Positions 35,066-44,073 of a stretch of 64,000 nt of DNA are shown here, in pieces. Source of the DNA: Bdellovibrio sp. 22V (GTDB taxonomy: Bacteria; Bdellovibrionota; Bdellovibrionia; Bdellovibrionales; Bdellovibrionaceae). The notes beneath the pieces were generated by a model. It saw only the letters and a list, made by a program, of their open reading frames with translations. It did not search any database and was not told the DNA's origin. The stretch's first letter is position 1. Each line of letters starts with the position of its first letter. The position numbers were made by a program, and so were the translations under genes. The stretch covers positions 3,472,001 to 3,536,000 of the forward strand of contig NZ_CP125854.1 of the NCBI RefSeq assembly GCF_030169785.1. Reading direction: 5' to 3'.

Positions 35066-36622
35066 ATGAGTAACTTCAAATCTAAGACCGTTGAGAAAAA
35101 GGAAACAAATCTTTTAGACATTATTACAGCTGGGGCAACTGTGAAGGCTGCCCTAGATGTTAACGATATTAAGTCAGAGATGTCAGAATTAAAAAAAATT
35201 GAGCAAGAACGCTCTTGGGCTGAAGATAGAGAAAGACGTGAAGCTCGGAGACATCGCGAAAAAATGCAGGAAGCACAACATCAGCACCAGCAAATGGTTA
35301 AAGAAGAGATGGAGCGACGAGCCCGATATGAACAGAAGGAAAGGCAAAAAAACCAAAAAGAAAGAGCGGTAATAGAGATTGAAGAAATCCAGAGTCTTGG
35401 GCTTGGAATTCGACATCATCACTATGATGAAGTGAAAGATATCACAATACGAGAAAACATTTCTAGGCAGCTTGCCGCTAAAGCTTTCCGCGAGAATGTG
35501 ATTCAACTTGGGTACGGGCTGCTGCTGCCAGAGGATTTTTGCCCAGCTGAACAAACGTTTGAACGCATTTGTGAACGGTATCCAGAGTTCCCTGACGATA
35601 AAGATTTTCTCTTGGAATATTTTGAAGAGTGTTTCATCAGAGGACTTTCTATTTCCGAATCCTATAGTGAATATACCAGTAAGAAACACGCTGAGCTCCA
35701 GCGACAAAAGGTCCTGCAAGAACGAATGGAGCTTGATGAGAATATGATTGCAGAACGTGCTCAGCTTTTTCCAAAGGTTCTAAATGATATTGATGAGAAA
35801 CTTCAGCACTTTCAAAAAATAGAATCGGATCTATCAAACTTCATCAAGAACCGAGAAAGTAGTCTTTTAAAGAGGTCCGATAACATCCTAATGGCTGCTT
35901 TTCTAGTTCCTCTGCTTTCGGTTGGTTTTCTATTTTTAAACGAGGGGTGGAAGGCTGCGATAGTTTATGGTCTTGTATGTGCCGCACTGTCAGTTTGGTT
36001 TTGGTATAGCCTACTTATTAAAAGTAAATTAGTGGCAGGTTACTTTTATGAAAAGGCTTGGTTTAAAGATGTAAACAGTAAGTTAATTTTTAAGAATCTT
36101 AATGAACCACACTGGGGAGCAAAAGATTTAAAGATGATTGCCCCTGCTGGGTATTACTCCAGTACCGAAGCTTACGATAGTGATCTAAAAAAAATGTTGA
36201 CGGCGCTACGGTCAGCTACTGACAGCGGATTTGTTTTTGCAATTAAATATCTTCTTCCCCAGTCTCCTTACGATGAAAAGTCCCCACATCATGTAATAAT
36301 TAATAACGCGCATCTCTTTTCTAAAGAACGTGCTTTGTACTTACTGAGTATGAGTAATGGCCCGCATGCATCTCTAACTTGTGCGCAAGAGTTTGGGATA
36401 GAAGCAGGATTTTTACATCTTCTAAAAAGGGATCACCCCCGTATTACAGAGGTTTTCGGTAGTCCCGAGGATGCTGATGAAGAGGATGATGTGTTTTATC
36501 GGTTAAAAGAGATCTATGACCAAGTTACAGAAGAATATTCAGTTGTTTTGGCGGATGAACTCTTTTGGATCTATGGACACCATACTTACACTAAGGACAT
36601 GGAAGAAAAACCTCAAAAGTAA
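35066..36622 (+). CDS. Coiled-coil membrane protein of unknown function
   Basis: 518 residues. A long charged coiled coil (about 40-110) is followed by a helical region, a pair of membrane helices (ILMAAFLVPLLSVGFLFL and AIVYGLVCAALSVWFWYSLL, about 270-315) and a C-terminal soluble domain. The ATG at 35066 is chosen because AGAGG precedes it; the frame opens earlier inside the lipoprotein gene. Together with the CsgG-like lipoprotein it may make an envelope-spanning unit (inference). Confidence 0.68.
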   Translation: MSNFKSKTVEKKETNLLDIITAGATVKAALDVNDIKSEMSELKKIEQERSWAEDRERREARRHREKMQEAQHQHQQMVKEEMERRARYEQKERQKNQKERAVIEIEEIQSLGLGIRHHHYDEVKDITIRENISRQLAAKAFRENVIQLGYGLLLPEDFCPAEQTFERICERYPEFPDDKDFLLEYFEECFIRGLSISESYSEYTSKKHAELQRQKVLQERMELDENMIAERAQLFPKVLNDIDEKLQHFQKIESDLSNFIKNRESSLLKRSDNILMAAFLVPLLSVGFLFLNEGWKAAIVYGLVCAALSVWFWYSLLIKSKLVAGYFYEKAWFKDVNSKLIFKNLNEPHWGAKDLKMIAPAGYYSSTEAYDSDLKKMLTALRSATDSGFVFAIKYLLPQSPYDEKSPHHVIINNAHLFSKERALYLLSMSNGPHASLTCAQEFGIEAGFLHLLKRDHPRITEVFGSPEDADEEDDVFYRLKEIYDQVTEEYSVVLADELFWIYGHHTYTKDMEEKPQK

Positions 36623-36734
36623 AAGTCATGGTTTTTAAATACTGAATTAATTTCTAGCCTAGGCTTCACCACAGTACCGCAACACAGTTCTCCCAGGGCT
36701 AACAAACGTCCGTTTTCAAGCCAAAGGAGGTTTG

Positions 36735-37622
36735 ATGTCCGGCGCTAACGAAGTAAGTAAGGAAAGAGCTTTAGGAATGCTCCTAGGTCTCCATTGCGGT
36801 GATAGTCTTGGTTCAACAAAGGAACATCAGGAGCGAGATTGTAATTTTGCCCACAAAGAAATCATTGGTGGCGGAAGCTCCATTCCATGGAGAATAGGTC
36901 AGCCTACCGATGATACCGAACTAGCACTTATCATTTTAAAAAGCCTCCAAAGTCCAACCTTCCTAGACCTAGCAACAGCCCGAGGTTTAATGATTGATTG
37001 GTATCTTAGTGATCCATTTGATATTGGAGACACTGTTCGCGCTGCGATTAAGCGAATGTTAGATGGGGATGAGTTTGGTGGTTTAAGTTCCTCGGATTCT
37101 CAAGGAAATGGATCACTTATTAGAGTAGCACCCCTTGCATTGATGAGAACTACGCATAAGGAACTTATTGAAACTTGTTTTAAACAAAATCTTCTAACTC
37201 ACGGAGATGAGATTACTAAACAGGTTGATGTCGCACTTGTAGAAACCCTGAACCTCGCGATGTCCAAAGACTGTTCACATCAAGAACTCCTACGAACACT
37301 CATGATTTCACTCCATCGTGGCGGAATAAACACCAAGAAAATTTACGAAGATGCAATAGGGAGCTGGAAGGATCTGCCTAATACTGGTTGGGTAATTCAC
37401 ACAATTACTGTGCTCGCTTGGTGTATCGTAAACTGTAAAACCTTTGAGGAAGCATTAATAAAAGCAGTAAATCTGGGTGGAGATGCGGATAGCAATGGTG
37501 CAGTAGTTGGCGCCGTATTTGGAGCACGCTATGGTCTTCGGTCAATACCTTACCGCTGGCTAGGACCATTGGAACTGAAAGATGTTATCACACTTGAAAT
37601 TAATAGACTGTTTGAGAGCTAG
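36735..37622 (+). CDS. ADP-ribosylglycohydrolase (DraG/ARH family)
   Basis: 295 residues. The family magnesium-binding motifs are all present: GMLLGLHCGDSLGS at the start, GQPTDDTELAL near residue 57, GNGSLIRVAPLAL near 125 and LGGDADSNGAVVGA near 255. Such enzymes remove ADP-ribose from protein side chains, nucleic acid bases or small molecules. AAAGGAGG lies four bases before the ATG. A sirtuin lies about 3.3 kb downstream on the same strand. Confidence 0.92.
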   Translation: MSGANEVSKERALGMLLGLHCGDSLGSTKEHQERDCNFAHKEIIGGGSSIPWRIGQPTDDTELALIILKSLQSPTFLDLATARGLMIDWYLSDPFDIGDTVRAAIKRMLDGDEFGGLSSSDSQGNGSLIRVAPLALMRTTHKELIETCFKQNLLTHGDEITKQVDVALVETLNLAMSKDCSHQELLRTLMISLHRGGINTKKIYEDAIGSWKDLPNTGWVIHTITVLAWCIVNCKTFEEALIKAVNLGGDADSNGAVVGAVFGARYGLRSIPYRWLGPLELKDVITLEINRLFES

Positions 37623-37664
37623 TTTGTCGAAATAATCTTAAAGAGAAGAGCGAAGGAGTACGCG

Positions 37665-38459
37665 ATGCAAACAATTGTTCGTAACTACCTAAATACGATT
37701 GAAGTATTGTGTCTTCTACACATGGAGTATCTTAGGTCTGGACCTATTGCGATAGAGATCCATTGCGAAAACCCAAAAGAATCTTGGATCTTGCAAAGAC
37801 TAGAAGACTCTTCAGTTATTTCGGTGGTGGTGCACCTTGCAACAATTGTACAATCCTTCGTTAGTTCTCCACAGATTTTCAAGGACCTTTTTATCACGGA
37901 AAAGCAGACTGATGATAATATTTTCCCAAGAATTATAGAGAAGTACTATCTTGGGCAGGTTAGTGGTTTAGGTGTGCAGGGTTGTGCACACGCAGCAGCT
38001 TGGGCCATTCCCTACCCTGAGCGTCCGACTCTTGCAGAGATTGATAAGGTTACTCTTGGTCTTAAGCAACTCTGGTATAACAACTGTCCTGACATAGAGA
38101 AGGTTGAACCAGACAAAAACTTTATCGCACGAACACAAGATGGAATCAGGGAATCACTTAGCGCAAAAACGCTGGTAGGTCGAACACTTCTTCTGTCTGA
38201 TGAAGATTTAAAACTAGTAGTAGGCAAAAGTCCCTTTAACGTGATTTCCCTTTTTTTAGCAAACTTAAACCGAGATGATGAAGTTGAATTTGCTCTCTTT
38301 CAAAGAGTCTGGATGTTGCTTCCTGAACCGAATCAGATTGATGTCGCACTAGATAGACAAAAAGTTTCTGGTTCTCGAGGTGACGCTTTAAAATCTTGGG
38401 AGAATGTCATGTTAGACCATGGGTTAATACGAAGAACCTCTAAGCGTAAGGTAGGCTAA
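37665..38459 (+). CDS. Island protein of unknown function, helical
   Basis: 264 residues, largely helical, no signal peptide and no recognised motif. It follows the ADP-ribosylglycohydrolase by 42 bases with a GAAGGAG site, so the pair is probably co-transcribed; a partner, substrate or immunity role is possible but unproven. Confidence 0.6.
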   Translation: MQTIVRNYLNTIEVLCLLHMEYLRSGPIAIEIHCENPKESWILQRLEDSSVISVVVHLATIVQSFVSSPQIFKDLFITEKQTDDNIFPRIIEKYYLGQVSGLGVQGCAHAAAWAIPYPERPTLAEIDKVTLGLKQLWYNNCPDIEKVEPDKNFIARTQDGIRESLSAKTLVGRTLLLSDEDLKLVVGKSPFNVISLFLANLNRDDEVEFALFQRVWMLLPEPNQIDVALDRQKVSGSRGDALKSWENVMLDHGLIRRTSKRKVG

Positions 38460-38508
38460 CTGAGACTCCTGTGCATAAGACCCATAACACAGATCAAGGA
38501 AACTGGTG

Positions 38509-38781
38509 ATGAAAATGTCTTCTAAAAAACGTTTTGAAAACAGAAATCAAGTTCTGACAACAGAATGGTCTTGCCAAGCGAGTAAGGAGCAATACGCAAA
38601 AGGTTTTTCTGATTGGTCTAAAGAAGAAAGGGAGAAATATGCAGACAGAGACTGCGTAAGCTGCAAATACTTTCTTCCATTCAACACAAACTGGGGGCTT
38701 TGCAACAATCCCAAAAGTAGTATTTATCTTCAAACAATTTTTGAGCACTTCAAGTGCGTGATGTTTCAACGTCATGAATAG
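38509..38781 (+). CDS. Small cysteine-rich protein, DUF3027-like
   Basis: About 90 residues. The pattern CVSCKYFLPFNTNWGLCNNP, then a final cysteine in FEHFKCVMF, resembles DUF3027 and probably binds a metal. The start is the ATG at 38509, eight bases after AAGGA; an adjacent GTG is also possible. The function is unknown. Confidence 0.6.
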   Translation: MKMSSKKRFENRNQVLTTEWSCQASKEQYAKGFSDWSKEEREKYADRDCVSCKYFLPFNTNWGLCNNPKSSIYLQTIFEHFKCVMFQRHE

Positions 38782-38851
38782 TATCTAAAAAATCGATGGA
38801 TTTATTTTTTTGAATTTGTTTCAACTGATCATCTTTTTAAAGAAGGATTTA

Positions 38852-39427
38852 ATGATGAAAACCATAATTCGGAAAGATCAACACGGTTGCACTTATGGTT
38901 TTAAAGTTTCAGATGACGATGATTATATTTACGAGGACCACGTTGTGTGCCAAGCTCACTTCTGGCTTCCTCAGGGTCGTATTAATCCAATAGCGATGGA
39001 GCCCTCGCCACCCTTTCTCCCCAGAGTTCTGAACGGGAAAATACTTGATTTTTTTAAAGAGCCAATCCCTTTTGCTGTACCGGCTATCTTAGAGATCGGG
39101 GACCGAGGATTTGTTTTTGCGGAGGTTGTGGATATTGATGGGAAAAGATCGTTTTGCATAGACGGAAAACTTATTATTCCAACGGATTGGGGTAAACGGC
39201 AGTTCTTTCTTCACCTTTTAAATTTGTTGGAATCAGGACACGCTTTAGATCAAGGCAGGAATTTTGGTCTTTATTTTGAAGATAAGGAAGATTCCGAAGA
39301 CTTAGTCCTTAAATGTAAGACCTACGGTACCTATGAAACCATAGGTAATTTCCCAAAAGACTACTTGGTGCCAATACCTGCTTTTCTAGAAATGTGTTTT
39401 TCGGGTCCTTTATACGACTTCGGCTGA
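38852..39427 (+). CDS. Island protein of unknown function
   Basis: About 191 residues, with a strongly acidic patch (SDDDDYIYEDH) near the N-terminus and several aromatic beta strands. No signal or motif. The start at 38852 (or the next ATG) follows AAGGA by four to seven bases. Same strand as its neighbours. Confidence 0.55.
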   Translation: MMKTIIRKDQHGCTYGFKVSDDDDYIYEDHVVCQAHFWLPQGRINPIAMEPSPPFLPRVLNGKILDFFKEPIPFAVPAILEIGDRGFVFAEVVDIDGKRSFCIDGKLIIPTDWGKRQFFLHLLNLLESGHALDQGRNFGLYFEDKEDSEDLVLKCKTYGTYETIGNFPKDYLVPIPAFLEMCFSGPLYDFG

Positions 39428-39500
39428 AGACCTTAATCTAATACGTAACTTTAATGAGTGGCGCCACAGAAGACGCTAGCCAAAGGATAGAAAGGTTTTT

Positions 39501-40538
39501 GTGAAATTTAATACTAATCCACGACTAATCGTACTCGATGGCTACACAGTTCAATTAGAAAGAGATTTGGGGAAAGCCATTGCTTCCGATTTTAGTGATT
39601 ATGTGATTGCAAAGATGACTTTGAGTAGACATGACCTCATTGCTGCGAACTTAGTTGATCAGCATAGTGGAAAGAATTTATTTATTTTAAGTAGTGATCA
39701 AGGTGCTAGCTGGAAGACATTCTATGAAACTCAAAGAGGTACAATTTTCTTGTATGCTGCTGATGATTATATCTTCATATTCAAGAGTAATGAAGACGGT
39801 TGGCTGGTAACTACTTACCATAGCAGACATCGTCACTTCGGTGAAATTTCTATCAATTTGCCACGCTTTGTGTTTCCGATATCATTTTCCTTTAAAAAGG
39901 ACAGTTTGTTCGTCAATTTCTCAAGTGCGAACAAAGCTGCCTTGTCGTTCTTGGTAAAAATCAAAAGTGATGTGATAAGTGTAATCGACCACACTCGTCA
40001 TTTTTCCCGTTTTGTGGAGGGAGGTCGGTCACTAATTGTATCGTCAGTAAGCCATTTGGATCGCGAAGTTTATGATTGGAATTTAAAGAAATCTCTTTAT
40101 CGCTATCGAGTTGAAAAAGATTCTTCTTCTAATGTTTGCCAATCACTTCTTTGTAGGGATAGTAAACTCTTGATTTTGCAACTTCAGTATTCTCGAGAGA
40201 AGAACACTGTACTCAAAACTCAACTGATTGATCTTTTCGAGCAGAGTTTGCTATCCGAAAACAGTAATGATCTTCAAGACCAAAAATTTAAAGGCCTGGT
40301 AAAGAGCTGGTACGACGAGGATCAAGGTAGGATTTTTTTTATACTTGATCAAGCTTTGTCACACGATCATGCGGAAATGTACAATTCCACTGGATTTTCG
40401 CAACTAAATATAGTGAGTTTTGATCCAAATAATCTCCATAACAGTTTCAGAACCGATGCCACGTTCGGCTTGGATTGCACCCGTCTCTGGTGGCCGGAGG
40501 TTGCAGTAGAGGGCAAATCATTAAGTCTCCTTGTTTGA
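39501..40538 (+). CDS. Predicted beta-propeller-like island protein
   Basis: 345 residues, predominantly beta. An Asp-box-like motif (SSDQGASWKTF) near residue 65 suggests a BNR/propeller blade, and repeated strand patterns follow. No signal peptide. The start is GTG, with AAAGG five bases before. The partner and function are unknown. Confidence 0.55.
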   Translation: MKFNTNPRLIVLDGYTVQLERDLGKAIASDFSDYVIAKMTLSRHDLIAANLVDQHSGKNLFILSSDQGASWKTFYETQRGTIFLYAADDYIFIFKSNEDGWLVTTYHSRHRHFGEISINLPRFVFPISFSFKKDSLFVNFSSANKAALSFLVKIKSDVISVIDHTRHFSRFVEGGRSLIVSSVSHLDREVYDWNLKKSLYRYRVEKDSSSNVCQSLLCRDSKLLILQLQYSREKNTVLKTQLIDLFEQSLLSENSNDLQDQKFKGLVKSWYDEDQGRIFFILDQALSHDHAEMYNSTGFSQLNIVSFDPNNLHNSFRTDATFGLDCTRLWWPEVAVEGKSLSLLV

Positions 40539-40733
40539 TCTTCAACTGGTCAACCTTGTAGTTCGTTAATGAAAGTTCCACTTTGTAACCCGCTTCTTGT
40601 TTTCATTTGAGGATATGATTGAAGGCATAATCTTATGAAAAGAGAAAATCATAGATTTTCAAAAGTTTTAATCGGATTAATGCGCGGAGGAGCTTCATGC
40701 TTACGTGCGTGACTACTAAGATGGGAGTTTGTT

Positions 40734-40883
40734 GTGAGATTAAACAAGAGGTCCTTAATCAAGAAAAAAATTAGAAGGAATCGGAAAAAGATTTTCGTTA
40801 AGTTTGTTCCTGTTGATTATCTTGCAAATCTTCTGTGCCCCAACGGCGTCGAGGATGATCAAGTTCACTTAAAAATTCATTAG
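40734..40883 (+). CDS. Small basic protein (49 residues)
   Basis: A GTG start six bases after GGGAG opens a 49-codon frame whose first 23 residues are very rich in Lys and Arg (KRSLIKKKIRRNRKKIF). It ends within the ribosome-binding site of the sirtuin gene, eight bases before its start, which suggests coupling. A rival 25-codon frame (40697-40774, after GGAGGAG) overlaps it. No homology can be judged. Confidence 0.4.
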   Translation: MRLNKRSLIKKKIRRNRKKIFVKFVPVDYLANLLCPNGVEDDQVHLKIH

Positions 40884-40891
40884 AGGCATTT

Positions 40892-41605
40892 GTGTCCAAG
40901 AACATCGTAATACTTACTGGCTCAGGAGTTTCGGCAGAGTCCGGGATACGGACTTTTAGGGATCAAAACGGACTTTGGGAAGACTACAAAATTGAAGACG
41001 TGGCGTCTCCTAAAGGTTTCGCGAAAGATCCAGAGCTTGTTCATAGATTTTATAACTTACGCAGACGGCAGCTTAAAGATCCAAGCGTGCAACCCAACGC
41101 TGCCCACATTGCTTTGGCAAGGTTAGAAAGAGAATGGCCAGGACCATTTCAGATTATCACACAGAACGTAGATGATTTACACGAGCGTGCGGGGTCAAAA
41201 AAAGTCCTTCACATGCATGGTCAGCTTGATCGCGTTATTTGCAAATCCTGCAATGAAAGAATGTACTGGATAAACGATCTTAGCTCAAAGGACGCGTGTA
41301 AATTTTGTGGACGTTGTGGATTTCTGAGACCAGATGTAATTTGGTTTGGTGAAACTCCGTACTTTCTCGAATTGATTCAACAGCTCGTGAGAGATGCAGA
41401 TGCCTTTGTCTCAGTTGGCACGAGTGGAATTGTATACCCAGCAGCGGGATTGGTGAAATTGGCACACGATGCCTTCAAGATTGAAGTTAACACCCAGAAG
41501 ACGAATGTATCAAAGTCCTTTGACAAACGTTACGTCGGACCAGCTACTCAGGAGGTCCCCAACATGGTGGAGTACCTTTTAAGAAATTTGGGCGCAAGAT
41601 GCTGA
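40892..41605 (+). CDS. cobB: Sir2 family NAD-dependent protein deacylase (CobB-like)
   Basis: 237 residues. NAD-binding VILTGSGVSAESGIRTFRDQNGLWE, QNVDDLH, catalytic histidine in VLHMHGQLD, and a zinc knuckle with two Cys-x2-Cys pairs (CKSC, CKFC). The motif FYNLRRRQ keeps the Tyr-x2-Arg typical of sirtuins that remove succinyl or malonyl groups (class III). The start is GTG after AGAGG. It is a complete stand-alone sirtuin, unlike defence Sir2 proteins, which carry extra domains. Confidence 0.92.
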   Translation: MSKNIVILTGSGVSAESGIRTFRDQNGLWEDYKIEDVASPKGFAKDPELVHRFYNLRRRQLKDPSVQPNAAHIALARLEREWPGPFQIITQNVDDLHERAGSKKVLHMHGQLDRVICKSCNERMYWINDLSSKDACKFCGRCGFLRPDVIWFGETPYFLELIQQLVRDADAFVSVGTSGIVYPAAGLVKLAHDAFKIEVNTQKTNVSKSFDKRYVGPATQEVPNMVEYLLRNLGARC

Positions 41606-41625
41606 AAGCAACGTGCCAGAAGTTT

Positions 41626-42786
41626 CTAAATTTCGTTAATTGTGTCGATACAATAAATTTTGACCTTTCTGTTGGTAACAGATTCTAAAATCGGATGAAA
41701 GGACTGAGGTGCAAATACAAAGGAGATTTCTTCCAACTTAAAATGAAGATCTTCAGGCACTCGCCACTCCCGCTCGTGTTGATAATCGTAACGTGGTGGC
41801 GCGATCAAATTTACATAAGGAATGATTTGAACTGGCAACGAGTTTCGTACTTGTTGAATAAAAGCTTCGTGAATATGAATAACGGGTGATGCGTTAGCGT
41901 ACTTAATAAGGTTAAATTTCGAGAAAGCTATTCCAAATTCAGAATATTCTTTGGAATGTTCACGAAGAGCTGTAAGTCTACCCTCCGTAAAACAAACCGC
42001 TTTCGAAGCGGCTGTTCTTTCTCTGTCTGCTGTATAGGAGCTAAAGTAACCGGTTGGAGCCGCGACTAACTTTCGATCCGTTAGAATTTTTATTAGTTGG
42101 TTGCAACAATCGCGATCAGACATCGTTTCTCGTTTACGAACGAAGTGACTTAAATAGAATGAACTGTCTTGTCTACGACGGCCCTCGAGAGGAGTTAGCA
42201 CTGACACTTGATAAAACCAAGCAGCAGGCTGAGCCTCTTCCGCACTCAGGACGGTGTCCTGCGCCACCATAGAATCGTAATCTTCTGGTTCAACGAATCT
42301 TTCTTCCTGACCATTAAAACATGACCAACAGATATCTCCAAAAATTTCTACGAACTCGCGACCGCCATTCACGAAATGACTCATTTTGTGTTTGAGACCG
42401 CAGCCATCACAAGTATGAAAATCACTAGTCTCTTCTTCGCAACCCCAACCGCATTCTTGGCAGTGTTCCAGGCATTCTTGATGAGCCAATTGATCACACG
42501 AGTCACCTCGTGCGTTTGTACCACTACATTTAATGAATACTTCTTCTTCAATCTCCTCATCAGTGACAAAGTCGCTACAAACGGGACATCGCCGTGGATT
42601 TTTTTTTGAAGGTACGTCGTTGGCCCAATCTACATAAGTGCAGTTTCCGCATGATGTTGCAGTCAACTCTGGATCATATTTGTGAGCATGTAATTCTACT
42701 TCAAAGTCACATCCAGGACAGCTTATGTAGCCACCAGTAGGTTCCAACTCACCAGTAGATATCATATGTTCAATCGTTCGACTCAT
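41626..42786 (-). CDS. Zinc-ribbon protein with C-terminal AbiGi-like domain
   Basis: 386 residues. The N-terminal 160 residues hold at least eight Cys pairs (CPGC, CGNC, CPVC, CQECGWGC, CDGC, CWSC and others), suggesting tandem zinc ribbons. The C-terminal half (AVCFTEGRLTALREH, EFGIAFSKFNLIKY, YQHEREWRVPEDL) resembles AbiGi, the antitoxin-like member of abortive infection system AbiG. The AbiGi call is by pattern only. The upstream gene on the same strand also combines another domain with zinc ribbons, so the two probably act together. Confidence 0.6.
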   Translation of the reverse strand: MSRTIEHMISTGELEPTGGYISCPGCDFEVELHAHKYDPELTATSCGNCTYVDWANDVPSKKNPRRCPVCSDFVTDEEIEEEVFIKCSGTNARGDSCDQLAHQECLEHCQECGWGCEEETSDFHTCDGCGLKHKMSHFVNGGREFVEIFGDICWSCFNGQEERFVEPEDYDSMVAQDTVLSAEEAQPAAWFYQVSVLTPLEGRRRQDSSFYLSHFVRKRETMSDRDCCNQLIKILTDRKLVAAPTGYFSSYTADRERTAASKAVCFTEGRLTALREHSKEYSEFGIAFSKFNLIKYANASPVIHIHEAFIQQVRNSLPVQIIPYVNLIAPPRYDYQHEREWRVPEDLHFKLEEISFVFAPQSFHPILESVTNRKVKIYCIDTINEI

Positions 42787-42864
42787 ACAGTCTCTCATAT
42801 CTAAGTAAACGTTTACAACTAACTCAAAAAACTTAGAGAAAGAGTAGTTGTCTCGTAAATTTGA

Positions 42865-43878
42865 CTAAAAATTTATTACACACTCTGCACAAACATTTTC
42901 GTCATAACCAGGCGGTCCATAATGTTTTTCATTGCTTGTATAATAGGTATCACAAAGACAGCAGCGCCATAAATTTTGAACAGTGAAACACTTCAAACAG
43001 AGTCCCAGCTCATCACCTACTTCCGCGCTCAAGTCGGCAATTTCAGATGAATTACAAGACCCGTCGTTACTCACGTGTCGACAAACATTATCTTGCCCAA
43101 GTGATACGGCAACGAAATTGATTCTGCAATCTATGCATGTTGCAAAACCTTGATGCGAGATAACGTTTGGAGTTTCGCACAGAAGGCACTCGCGGTAAAT
43201 TATCGAACCTTGAACCGTATCTTTGTCGCAAACCAGACAATGAAGCAGGTCAGACCTCCTGCTTAAGAACGCAAAGTTGTTAAAACATGTAGGGCATGTT
43301 TTCGGTTCGCTATAGAATTTATCTGGATCCTGAAGCATTCTTGATGGTTCTGTTGATGCATCGAAAATTTTTTGACGAAGTTCGATACTAAAATTTGTAC
43401 TGTAACGTTCAGGATCGATAGCCTTCGCTAATTTGATGATTACCTTGTGGAAGAAAGGAGCAAGAATAAGAGAAACGTAACCTTTGGTAATTGGACCAGC
43501 GCCGTGTTCGTACTTGTTACGCTCTTCTCGCATTTTATCGATGATTCCCCGATTATTTTTAAGAAACTCAAAGTTCGGATTTCCTTTTTCAAGCACGTAT
43601 AACAATTCAGGTAATTCACCAGCTGATTTTGTTGGGAGCGCATCGAAACTATTTTTTTCCCCCCAGCTCTCAGTAATCTTTTTTGTATCCTTAAGCAAAA
43701 GAAGGTTACTGTGCCTTGCTATCTGAGACTTTAAAAGAAGTTCGAAGCAATTGAAAAACTGAGCTATCGCCGCATCTCTAAAAGGTTCGAGATGCGGCGA
43801 AGTAAGAATTTCGAAAGCGAGCTTTGCTGAACTGATTCCCTTTTCGTAGTACGCCGTACTCAAATCTAAATTCCTCAT
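42865..43878 (-). CDS. HEPN-like protein with C-terminal zinc ribbons
   Basis: 337 residues. The helical N-terminal half carries RNKYEH (R120 to H125), the R-x4-H signature of HEPN ribonucleases, in the context MREERNKYEHG. The C-terminal 140 residues contain five or more Cys-x2-Cys pairs (CPTC, CLVC, CLLC, CIDC, CCLC, CAEC). The ATG at 43878 follows GGGGGAG closely. The stop is 78 bases before the AbiGi-like start. An RNase toxin role is inferred. Confidence 0.58.
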   Translation of the reverse strand: MRNLDLSTAYYEKGISSAKLAFEILTSPHLEPFRDAAIAQFFNCFELLLKSQIARHSNLLLLKDTKKITESWGEKNSFDALPTKSAGELPELLYVLEKGNPNFEFLKNNRGIIDKMREERNKYEHGAGPITKGYVSLILAPFFHKVIIKLAKAIDPERYSTNFSIELRQKIFDASTEPSRMLQDPDKFYSEPKTCPTCFNNFAFLSRRSDLLHCLVCDKDTVQGSIIYRECLLCETPNVISHQGFATCIDCRINFVAVSLGQDNVCRHVSNDGSCNSSEIADLSAEVGDELGLCLKCFTVQNLWRCCLCDTYYTSNEKHYGPPGYDENVCAECVINF

Positions 43879-44014
43879 GATCTCCCCCAGCAAACAAGAC
43901 TAAGTTTTTTCCATCAAACGAAGAAGAGCATTAAATAAACAAAACGCGATGCGCCATAATCCGTCTTTTTAGTTGCACTCAGAAACGCAATTTCGTTTCA
44001 TGTAAGCAGGACTT

Positions 44015-44040
44015 AGCTAACGATAGCTAACACAAGCTAA
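44015..44040. repeat. Three AGCTAA hexamers with 10-bp spacing
   Basis: AGCTAA begins at 44015, 44025 and 44035, one helical turn apart, 34 bases before the XRE gene and 137 bases upstream of the divergent HEPN-like gene. This looks like an operator array. Confidence 0.7.
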
Positions 44041-44073
44041 AGGACAGACTAAGACGAAAAAAAGGATGCAACA

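Noticed and set aside
40892-41605. Sirtuin as a Thoeris- or DSR-type defence effector
   Set aside because: The protein is a complete CobB-like deacylase with Tyr-x2-Arg and zinc knuckle, and no TIR, Argonaute or HerA partner is adjacent.
44015-44040. AGCTAA repeats as a CRISPR array
   Set aside because: The units are only six bases with four-base gaps and there are no cas genes; they fit an operator.
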